From the NCBI GenBank assembly GCA_014904845.1, contig MU119292.1:124001-188000 (forward strand): a DNA stretch of 64,000 nucleotides, written 5' to 3'. Both the position numbers and the translations under genes were made by a program. The notes below the pieces were generated by a model. It saw only the letters and a program-made list of their open reading frames with translations, was not told where the DNA came from and made no database searches. Numbering within the stretch: the first letter of the stretch is position 1; each line of letters starts with the position of its first letter. Origin of the DNA: Acephala macrosclerotiorum. Taxonomy: Eukaryota; Ascomycota; Leotiomycetes; Helotiales; Mollisiaceae. Of the stretch, positions 54,758 through 64,000 are shown piece by piece.

Positions 54758-57376
54758 TTACTTCTGCTTGCCGTCAATGCCCTTCCTCCTGGCCAAACTC
54801 TCTTCACGCCATGCCCACATGACTGCCATCCCAGCGCCTGATCCGCCCAATAATGTCGTCCCAGCGAATGTTCCGAGAATGCGACCCCATCCAGCTTGAA
54901 GCTTGCCAGCTTTCTTCAAGTCACCGAAACTCAGCAATGTCCATATGGCGCCAGCACTGAAAGCAGCAATCTGGTCATACTTCAGTGCCTTGGTAGCGCC
55001 TTCGATCAATGGCAGAGCTTTGGTCGGATTGGCAAGACCCTCGAAAAAGATCTTCATCAATGATACGGGAGAAGTGAAGCGGACATAGAGATACGCGCAT
55101 GTGCTCGCAATGGCAGCAAATCCATACACGCAACGGAGATATGGCATATCAGCTTCAGGCTTTGACAGCCTATCCGATTTGGTTGTATCGTTTACAAACC
55201 TCCCAAAGACTCGTTGAAGAATGGCCGCGTATATAGGAAATGGCTGCCAGAAGACACCATTAACCCATTGACGGGTTGCGAGACCAGGTGCAACGAACAT
55301 AGCAATCGATGGCAGAACATATGCGAGTACAATCGATGGCACGATCGTCTTGACCGGTCCCATCTGCGCCATACGATTGTCGGGGGCAGCATACTTCTCC
55401 AACGGAGACTGAACATAATGCAGGAAATAGTACACGGGCGCGACGTGGCCAATCCCGCGGAGCTGGGCGATCATCCAGAAGACTACTGGCCTGCGAAAGT
55501 CAGTTTATGTCAAGATCAGTGCAACGATCACATACAGCAGATGCGCAGCGGTCCCAAAATTCCCCCGACGAATCCCCTCGATCATCCATATTGCTTGAAT
55601 TGGGATCAGGTCTGCGAGGAAAGCGATGCCCTGAAGTCTGCCGATGATGTCGAAGTTTCCAATCGCTGGGGTAAAGATTGAGACATATTTTGCAATAAAG
55701 TTATCGATTCCTACGATACCAAAGTATTTCCTGAAGATGGGTACGACCAGTCCAGGACCCAGAGATAGCATTCCGGCCGTTGTTCGAGGTACGGCAAGTG
55801 CGTCAAGTGTAGCACCCATTGTACGGTGGCACCCATACAGAACAAACAACAATGGCAGTGCGTAGAGAGCCCGGAGCAGCTTGCTCTCGTTCTTCCCTAT
55901 ACCCCCATTTGGATTCCACGGCATTGTTGCTTTCAGTGATCTCGGTGGTGGTGGCAAGAAATCGAGCAGTTCAGCTCCGGTTATGTTATCACAACTGCCA
56001 TCTATCAAAGAATCCCCCAGGTTCGGCAGCAGATAGTAAGCCAGGAGTCTGTCCTTTACGGTCGCCAAGGACTCAATTCTGGTGAGCTTGTTCGCTTTTT
56101 TGACAATGAGATTGGCTCTCACACTGCGTTTGTCATAGAATTCGAGAAGTGCTTTTCGAATCTGTTCCACTGATGGTTTCGCGTTGTTAGTCACCTTTGA
56201 CAGATGCGATAAGCTGTTTGCAAGTGCCGCTGCGCTTTCAATCGCAGCATTGCCTCCTGCTCCTGCATTTGGAGTCACCTCCACCTGTCAGTTTGCATCT
56301 CATGATTTGCATCGCCCGCCTCCTAGAAGGGAACACTGACCTTATGGATTGAATCTCCAATGCACACAAATCTGTCTGAAGTCCAATTCTCATTCACAGA
56401 CTCCTCGATGCAAGTCATGTTGGCAAAAGTCCTATTTTCCCATACTTTGTCGAACTTTACTGAATCTGTCATATGGTATTTGAAGAATGGCTTGACTGCT
56501 TCTTCTATCTCGGCCTTGGTGTATTTGGGAATGTCCTTGCCAACATACTTCTTGTCGAGTTTCGAGAACAAAAACCAGTACAAAGAGCGATCTTTTCCAA
56601 CGAACACCAAGCTAGAGTACCCTTTGAGGTAGGACCTATGCGTAGCACCCGGGGTTAAGCTACTGTCTTCGATAGGGTTTCCAATACCAAAGATACAGTT
56701 ATACTCAGCAGAGATGGACTTTTTGTCTTTGTCCACTTTCCCAGGGCTGGTCTTCTCGATATGCTCTTGCATGAACGTCCTGACTGTGCTGTGAATTCCA
56801 TCAGCGCCCACCACGATGTCGCCACTAAACTTGGATCCGTCTTCGCATTCTACGACAACACTATCGTCCTTATGGTTGATCTGGCAGACTCGTTTCGATG
56901 TATAGATCTTCGATTTGTCGTGAATATTTCTGTACATAATATCCAACAGATCACGACGCTGCAGAAAGGAGCCTGGATACCCTAAGCTGTCTCTAAATTA
57001 GCAATCAAGTCGGAATTTATGCTAAACATCCAGACTTGCAACATTCTACATACCGAGTCTCGATCAACTCAAGTCCATCAGTCTTGCACAGCTGCTTTCC
57101 GCCCTCCAACCAGTTTGTAGTGCTTACCAGACTATCAGTCACAGCTGAAAGGTCCTCGAACATCCCGAGCTGGTCCAGGATTCTCGCACCATTGGGGAAG
57201 ATGGCGATTGATGCTCCGACCTGAGGAGCGATTTCTCTCCCTGCTTCCAGGACCACTAAGTCGATGTTGGCGGCATGGAGAGATTGTGCCAAGGTCAAAC
57301 CCGCGATTGATCCTCCAACAATAATTACTCGCAAATGATCTTGCTTCCCGCCATTTGGCACATTTTGAGGGGGCAT
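54758..57376 (-). CDS. FAD-dependent monooxygenase with multi-span membrane tail
   Basis: Exons on minus 57376-57054, 56986-56341, 56278-55536 and 55490-54758 give 814 aa. The flavin hydroxylase half shows the FAD-binding [15 protein letters not shown] near residue 18, the DG motif [12 protein letters not shown] and the second FAD motif CIGDSIHK followed by [14 protein letters not shown]. This resembles fungal PaxM/AusM-type epoxidases. From about residue 440 the chain becomes a membrane domain with some seven hydrophobic spans. The exon 3 acceptor could also be six bases upstream, without changing frame. No biosynthetic cluster partners are visible nearby, so the substrate is unknown. Confidence 0.85.
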
Positions 57377-58371
57377 TTCCGTACACTGTCGCGAAGCGAT
57401 GGAGGAGTATGCTCAGTTGGGAAACAAATGCAAACACAAACGACGGTACCGTCGAAAATCAGACAGTATATGCTTCGGAAAGAAAGACTTCATGTCTACC
57501 TTATACCCTTGCCGTTCGCCTTTCCACCACCGCGGCGCTGTGATCCTCAACAAGCTATCTAAGCATTGCTGACACCTCTTACAGTTATTATGCTCGGCAG
57601 CCGAGCGGGGGTTAGGCCGGAATATTACTTACCCACAAATATCATAATACAACACCTGTAGCTTGATACGGCTATCTAAGCTGAAGCTTGGTGATTCGTC
57701 AATATTCTGGCAGCCGCCAGCGTTCAGTGCCTGATCTGGGCATTCACAATTGAAGGGCGTGGATGAAGCCACTCGCGAAACCGAACACCCGAACACCAGA
57801 ACGTCCAACGATGGAAAACGGTTGGACGAAATGTACGAGTATCGGCGACTTGAAAAGCTCTCGGCTTTTCGCTTCATCTGAATGTTCCTCGTACTTCGAG
57901 CGTGATGAATGCGAATGCTTCACGATGCGTCGGGATCAGCTTACCACGTATAGAAAACGGTCTTCTTGACTTTGGACCAAGGTAAGCACTTTCAAACCAA
58001 CCAATCTCCCGTAATGTACCGAAGAGCAGATCAGTTGTCGCAACTCGCGAGAGGAACAGAACGTTTAAGTTCACATCGAACCTCGCATGGCGCAACTGCA
58101 CAACATCAAAGCACGAACGATAAATGACGTTGACGCAAGCTGCCTTCCCAAACGAATCAAGAATCATCCGATCTTGAGCTCGAAAACTTCGGCCGAACAA
58201 GTATAAAGACCAGATTGCGAACATCGCGAGACACCGAAGCTCGAATCCAAGATACCCTTTCCACACACACGGAAAAAGGCATTAACAGGGGCATCTATCC
58301 ATATCACCCGAAGTTGACGCCACGCAACGGTCCACTCTGCACGTTTTGGAATTCAACGGTCCTGGTTGTTG
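57377..58371. other. Intergenic region upstream of the monooxygenase
   Basis: Short frames only (for example 57874-58266 on minus, 130 codons, unrecognised). It contains the monooxygenase promoter. Confidence 0.4.
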
Positions 58372-58950
58372 GGGAGTCCCTGAGCAACCACTACAAGGAC
58401 GTACCCTTTCCTACTAGCTCAGTGCATATGCACTCGCTAAAACTTGAATCCTCGCACTCTGATTGGCTCAAATTCAGGGTACGTGATACGCACCCCTTAT
58501 TAAGCAGTACCCTAGTCGCACGTACCCAGTTTTATTGGCTAATATACTAACTTCGAATACGTACCAATCTCGATTATATTATTATACGTAATTAAAAAAT
58601 TAAAATTTAATAATAAAAATAATAATTATAAAAATAAATAATATATAAAAATTTAAATTACGTAATTAATATATTTATAATTTTATAAAAATTTTATTTT
58701 ATTTTTTAAAATTTTAATTTAATAGTTTTTAAAATATATATATCACGTGGCTTATGTCAGCTGATCGGAGATACGTACCTTAGTCAGCAGCTAAGATGCG
58801 CACCCTGAGTCAGCATAGCACGAACGTAGGGGTGCGTATCACGTACCTCTTTTGAGTCAATCAGAGTGCGAGGATTCAAGTTTTAGCGAGTGCATATGCA
58901 CTGAGCTAGTAGGAAAGCATACGTCCCTGTACTGGTTGCTGAGCCCTGCC
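58372..58950. mobile_element. Non-autonomous element with long inverted arms and AT-rich core
   Basis: About 90 bases at 58407-58495 (TTTCCTACTAGCTCAGTGCA and on) are repeated inverted at 58828-58916 with few changes. Weaker inverted similarity extends outward on both sides (GAGCAACCACTACAAGGACG against CAGCAACCAGTACAGGGACG), so total arms may reach ~130 bases. The core (58556-58740) is almost pure A/T. It has no coding capacity. Foldback/MITE origin is likely; no clear target duplication was found. Confidence 0.7.
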
Positions 58951-59556
58951 CCTTCACAGCGACACTGGGACATCTACGAACAGTGCGCTGGGGAAAAGCC
59001 GAAGTCATACCCAGATTGCGTCCTTTAGGTCCCGTTTGTGGGTACCTGTCACTCTGCAACTAATCAATCCAGATTGAAAATCATCCGAAGAAGAGTGAAA
59101 AGGATCATGTTGGCACGAATCTGGTTGGTGGAAATTTCCAAAGAGAAGGTTGCCCACTGTTCCCTGACACCGGCCCCAGTCATGGTACCTGCATATGGAT
59201 CATCGCATGGAGTTCGTTGCTCTCTTCTTGGGACTTATACTTCGAATGCGACGAATGTTGGTCGTTCAATGTACGATGCAGTCTCAACCGTCAGAAACGT
59301 GCCATCAGATGCACACAAGTAGGATGAAACCCACCTGCAGGTATAAGATCGACATGTACAGCTTCTTATCACGCGTGATGTGGCAGGAGGACCCGAAAAA
59401 CTCCCCTCAAACCCCTCTACCGGGAGTGGATCGTCCCAAGTCAAAGGTCTCAAAGACCCATTTCTCGCCAAGTAGTGGATCTAAACTCCATGACCACCAC
59501 GTGAAATAGGAATGCAGAAAGTTGGGTATATTGATCAGATCACCCTGGAGATCAGA
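58951..59556. other. Promoter region of the receptor gene
   Basis: No supported gene in this stretch. Confidence 0.4.
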
Positions 59557-61434
59557 ATGGTCCTGATCACAGTCGCTCTTTTCCTCTTTTCTTTCATTTC
59601 CTCAAGGTCGTTAGTTGGAGAGGTTGGTGGTTTCCAGTCGCAAGTGATCTGGAGATGCGACTTTTTTATATTCTTTTTTCTGTGTTGTGGTGTTTGTGGA
59701 ATTCGAGTGTTAATGGATATATCTTACCACGAGATGAGGCGGTGGCAGCTCCGGATTGTTCTGTATGGCGTCTTTCCTGTCCTTCGAGTCTATCTGACCC
59801 TGAACCTCATAGTCTGCTTGTCTAGCAACATATATACCCAGATTTTGCGGATCGACTTCGAATACCACATGTACATGTACGAATACGAACCTCACAGCAG
59901 CAGTCACATTATGCGCTTTCCAGTCATGCAACACGACTGAGATACTGCAGCTGGAGAAATACTCAGCAGTGACTTGTGGGGCGAAGAACGATAAGAGCAG
60001 GTTGAACGTGGTTCTTCACGTCGATTATATAATACCGTTCCTGACGGCATGCTCTCTCGGAGGGCGGCTCATTGGAAGGTTGCTGTTGGGAGTCGGTCTG
60101 GGTGCTGATGACTGGACCATGGTGGCTGCATTTACAACATACATGGCAGGTGTAGGAACCTCGTTGGGATTGGTGTTGAACGGATTCGGAGAGCACATAT
60201 TTTGGTTGAGCGAGACTCAGATCGTTACTGCTCTGAAGGTACCTTTCTTCCATCGCCACTCGTCCCTCTGAACCTAGTACTGACACAAAATACAGTTCTT
60301 CTACGTCACCGAACTCTTCTACATTCTCTCAAACACCCTCTCCAAACTCTCCCTCCTCCTATTCTTCCTCCGCATCTTCCCCAACCGCACCTTCCTCCGC
60401 CGCGTCCAAATCTTCTCCGTCTTTGTAATCCTCTCCGGTCTCGCCCTCTTCCTCGCCCTCGCATTCCAATGTGTACCCATCCACGGCTACTGGACCAATT
60501 GGTCCCTTCCCATCTCCTCTCCTTTGAGAGCGAGATGCATCAATCAATATGCTGCTTTGTATGCAGGAAGTGGATTATCCATTTTTCAGAATTTCGTCAT
60601 TTTAATATTACCGATCCCGACGCTGTGGAGGTTGGAATTGAGTAAGGGGAGGAGGGCGAATGTGCTTGTGATGTTTAGTGTGGGGAGTGGGGTTATTATT
60701 TTTAGCTTTTTGAGGCTGCCTAGTTTGGCGAGGTTGAAGGGGAGTACGGATTTGAGTTGTGAGTTCCCCCTTCCTTTTGCCATATGCTTGACGTTACGTG
60801 GGGATGTGGAACCGACTGTGGAACAGACAATCAAGCACCGATAGTTATCTACTCACACCTCGAACAAGCATTCGGGATCATTTGCGCCTGTTTGCCTCCT
60901 TGTCGATCTCTGCTCGAATATTTCTTCCCAGCACTGAAGCTCAACTTAAGCGATGCCGATGAATATGCTTCAAGCTCGCGCTACATGAACGGCAATAGTT
61001 CTGTAGCAGGAAGGAAAAGCGTGTTGGGAAGAAGTAGAAGGAACACCAGCTCCAGGAGTCTGGTCGAGTTGACGGACAGAAATGAAGCTGATGGAGGAGA
61101 GCATGGCGACAAAGAAGTCAGTATGCTTGAGATGCTGGGAGGTGGGAAGAGGGGCTTGAGTAAGAGCAGTGTAGCGATGACTGAGACTGTTGTTGGTACG
61201 GACGTGGATGAGGACAGAGATGGGATGATGGGCGAGGAAAAGAGCCCAGGAGCGAGGAGCTCGTCTGGAAAGGGTTCGAAGAGAATGAAGACGTGGGAAT
61301 CAGATGGCCATGGAATCATTGTCATGGCAATGACGGTGGAGCAGACTAATCAGTCAGCAGAGGATGTAAGGGCGGCACAAGCACATATGCATGCGAGAGA
61401 AGGCAGTGTTTGTAGCGTGGGGAAGGCGTTGTAA
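59557..61434 (+). CDS. CFEM and rhodopsin-fold membrane protein (PTH11-like)
   Basis: Exons 59557-59606, 59708-59762, 59813-60238, 60296-60758 and 60827-61434 give 533 aa. The signal peptide is MVLITVALFLFSFISS. A CFEM domain follows with its spaced Cys residues: PDCSSACLATYIPRFCG, NTTCTCTN, LCAFQSC and VTCG. Next comes a seven-span rhodopsin-like domain with LGADDWTMV, FYVTELFYILSNTLSKLSLL, CINQYAALYAGSGLSIFQN and ILPIPTLWRLEL. A ~170-residue Ser/Gly-rich cytosolic tail ends the protein. Such receptors include Magnaporthe Pth11, which senses surfaces. Introns 1 and 2 were placed by frame and Cys spacing; the first donor (GTCGTT) is weak. All phases agree. Confidence 0.85.
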
Positions 61435-61758
61435 TGGGCGAGATAATGTGTAATGCCCATAGAAAGGTTTGCGACTTGTATGCTTGTCGATGTTGCACAC
61501 GACACGATCAGACGTAATGAGCACAAAGTAATAGATGGATACCCTGAAACAAGAATGAGTTGAGGATGAGCAGTGGGTCTTTTTGAGTGGAACACGTTTG
61601 CGTCGTGTTTTTGGAATCTGTTCTTGTTTATTTTCTCGGTTCTTGTTGGGTGTTAACCCAGTTACTGTTCTCGAGCAACCCGTTACAAGTTCAGCTTCGT
61701 TGTTCCCAGCTATATCCATACAATTTGAGGCTGCAAACCGTGCCTGCGGCGTCTGAGC

Positions 61759-62340
61759 TCATAGGTCGGATCTTGCAATTACATCAATCCTCGTTTGTAT
61801 CTCCCTACACTCCTCTATCCCACGATAGAACTTTGCACCAAGCCCTTTCAACACCCAGCATCTCTCATCCATTGTAAAACACACCCGCAGCATCGCTAAC
61901 CTCTCCTCTTGTTCTCCGAGATCTTTTCGTTTCAGCAACCATACCCCTCCGCTGGATGGATAGCCAATCTCATGCTGCATTATTCCATCTCTTTCGGGGT
62001 CCTGCGCCCAGCTCTGGTAATGTTCCTCGTTCTGCCATATGTTCGCGCCAAGATGTAACAGTTTCCTACAAAATTCATTTTCCTCTTCCTTGATATATGA
62101 TCGATCCACGACGCGGAAACGGCTCAAGCCAAGATGTTCCATCTCTACTCCGTCGACGAGCTTTTGTATAATGCCTCCTGTGGAGGGGTAGCCGCGGATC
62201 ATGAATAAGCCATTGGCTGTGAAGGAGACTCGTCGTCCAATATCTTTCTTTCCGGAGTTTTCGAATTGAAGTACATGATGCCTATCGCGTTCCAATTTAC
62301 GTTGCTCGATTGCTCGAATTTGGCGGAGAAGAGAGGTCAA
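61759..62340 (-). CDS. Uncharacterised small protein, start uncertain
   Basis: An open minus frame of ~193 codons shows a basic helical start (SLLRQIRAIEQRKLERDRHH) and two similar segments, GLFMIRGYPSTGGIIQKL and EIGYPSSGGVWLLKRKD, which may be a small internal duplication. Upstream on minus (near 62490-62380) ATG begins MATMQSFTDVILSREGTGII followed by a hydrophobic span, but that part reaches a stop before joining in frame. A GTATCA donor within it and an AG near 62362 would join the frames and drop the span. The family is not recognised. Confidence 0.5.
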   Translation of the reverse strand: MTSLLRQIRAIEQRKLERDRHHVLQFENSGKKDIGRRVSFTANGLFMIRGYPSTGGIIQKLVDGVEMEHLGLSRFRVVDRSYIKEEENEFCRKLLHLGANIWQNEEHYQSWAQDPERDGIMQHEIGYPSSGGVWLLKRKDLGEQEERLAMLRVCFTMDERCWVLKGLGAKFYRGIEECREIQTRIDVIARSDL

Positions 62341-62499
62341 TTTCCATGCGAATGCTGCGCTTCTAGGTCGACATTAGCTATGTATGTTAGAAGGCATGTT
62401 AGAGGAACGCACAAGACGATGCCGATAAGGAGGATGATACCTGTTCCTTCTCGTGAGAGTATCACGTCTGTGAAGCTCTGCATGGTCGCCATTCTAGTG

Positions 62500-63497
62500 G
62501 TTGACATCCCGTATGAAGAACACCATAACCTTGAACCTCAATCCTCCGGCTTCTTGTATGAGCTCGATATGGCAAATGGTCGAGAGCTCGAGGTGTGCAA
62601 TCCTTCAATCACACGCTGTATATGAGCCAAGACCCAAGGCGTCGTCATCGTCGGTCAAAGAGCTCCAGGCACCGACTTCACACACGATGATTCTTCTGAG
62701 CAGCCGAGCTAACGCCCCCCTGAATTTGGCGAGCCACTAGGAAGAAGCTTAAAACCCAATTGACCTCCAAGTTTTCTCTCACACTCCTCACCTCTCAAAT
62801 CAAGCTCTTTCCGAGCTTCTTGAAGCTTCAAAAGGGTTGCATCCGAACCTTCCGCCTTGGCAAGTCAGCTCAGCCCCATTCGCTACACCGTTTTTTCCTT
62901 CTGTTCTTGCAACCCCGCACCAGCACGTGATATCCAGCATACTCCCAAAGAAGCCATCACAAAAGACATGCTACGTACAGCTGTTCCTTCTCGTATCGTA
63001 CAAGCGTGCTGTTCGTCCCTCACCCCGCTTCGCAAAGCTTCTCAGCTTCAAGCGCCCTTGGCTCCCACACCGCTTGCTCATTCGTCCAGCCTCTGCGGCA
63101 CGACACAAATAAGCTCGCATCGTCCAGTGATCTTCTGATGCGCTGCTGCATGGCTACGAACGAATCCGAATACATGCGTTTTGCGGCGTTCAAGTTTATC
63201 GATTGCATTTTGCCGGGGGCAGGATTTAAAGTGCTTGCATGCCTCGAAGGGCTGAACGTCATCGTTATTGATTATCATCGCATGGCAGTGAAGCACTGTT
63301 TGGTATCGAAGTTTGCGATATGCGATCAAATTCACTTTCACACTGAATTTTCTAAAGTCCCCAAGGCTATCGTACAATCTGTTCCGTCAACTTTGATGTT
63401 CGGCTGTGATTGCGGGCTGGAGAACGTCAGCCCATCGTGTCCAGCCTTATGATACAAAGGCAAAATTTCACAACAAAGATTAGGATATCAAGTTAAG
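62500..63497. other. Intergenic region upstream of the GH76 gene
   Basis: Frames up to 148 codons (63006-63452, plus) occur but show no recognised domain. It includes the promoter of the following gene. Confidence 0.35.
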
Positions 63498-64000
63498 ATG
63501 AAGGAATTCGTATCGTTACTTTGGTTTTGCTTGGCGCAGTTAATCACTGCATTCGATGTGGATTGGAGTAGCTCAGGTTTGTTCCTCAACCCCACCACGC
63601 CACTATGCTAACTCCATATCCCACACAGACTCTATCAAAGCTGGCGCGCGAATAGCAGCCGATGGAATGATGAGCTATTACTCGGGAAATTTGAGTGGAC
63701 AGATCCCAGGTCTCCTCCCAAGTCCATACTACGTATGTATAAATCCCGCCCTTGGCCTACCTCTTCGAAGAGACCTGAGCCCCCCAACACCGCGATTCCT
63801 ATGCATCCTTTGAGAGCCCATACTGACTACCTGTAGTGGTGGGAGGCAGGTGGACTTTGGGGGGCCTTGATTGATTATTATCACTACACCGGCGATCCAA
63901 CGTACAACGCTGTGACAATGCAAGCACTCCAATTCCAAGTTGGACCTCATAACGACTATATGCCGCCCAATGAAACCGCATCTTTGGGTAACGACGACCA
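63498..64000 (+). CDS. GH76 alpha-1,6-mannanase (DFG5/DCW1 type), 5' part
   Basis: The gene runs off the window. Exons 63498-63576, 63629-63732 and 63837 onward give about 116 residues here. A signal peptide (MKEFVSLLWFCLAQLITA) precedes the GH76 start: DSIKAGARIAADGMMSYYSG, then PYYWWEAGGLWGALIDYYHY and NDYMPPNETASLGNDDQ. The last contains the DD pair where the catalytic aspartates lie. Dfg5/Dcw1-type enzymes link GPI proteins to wall glucan through the mannan of the GPI anchor. A GPI tail cannot be checked from this window. Confidence 0.9.

Noticed and set aside
63006..63452. A 148-codon plus frame upstream of the GH76 gene
   Set aside because: No domain, no signal peptide, and composition unlike the neighbouring genes; more likely promoter-side sequence.

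Overview
The window reads as a filamentous ascomycete (Pezizomycotina) chromosome. Genes carry short introns of about 50-110 bp with GT...AG borders and CTAAC-like branch points. There are fungal-only families (CFEM receptor, serine/threonine-rich cupredoxin, DUF6536, acuF-type C2H2), an HDEL-tagged ER chaperone, and AT-rich blocks of the kind left by repeat-induced point mutation (RIP). A helotialean relative is my guess; the sequence alone does not fix the species. No tRNA, rRNA or CRISPR was seen.

Layout. 1-14.2 kb is mostly core: the mitochondrial ADP/ATP carrier, a decayed array of ~190-bp repeats (4.0-6.1 kb), a gene-poor stretch, a GPI-type cupredoxin, a cytochrome-b5-like heme protein, and the divergent pair RPS25/RPS5. 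14.9-44 kb is an accessory island. It holds an uncharacterised gene family (three complete members plus relics), decayed DUF6536 and Clr2-like genes, a divergent subtilase/gasdermin-like pair, an acuF-type C2H2 gene running in frame into a ZNFX1-type helicase, two MITE-like elements, a broken AP-endonuclease-like gene and an orphan ORF with one nonsense codon. 44-57.4 kb returns to ordinary genes: a membrane protein of unknown function, the ER Hsp70 LHS1, and an FAD monooxygenase with a membrane tail. 57.4-64 kb has a long-inverted-repeat element, a CFEM/rhodopsin-fold receptor, a small uncharacterised ORF and the 5' end of a GH76 mannanase.

The most striking item is at 22.6-26.8 kb. A DUF7580-like/subtilisin protease (Asp/His/Ser triad intact) is transcribed away from a fungal gasdermin-like protein. 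This is the arrangement of the Podospora HET-Q2/HET-Q1 regulated cell death system, in which the protease removes the inhibitory tail of the pore former. A ZNFX1-type helicase lies beside it, and the surrounding genes are decaying. This fits a fast-evolving recognition/defence locus, though that link is inference. All exon borders were read by eye from splice signals, frame and family resemblance.
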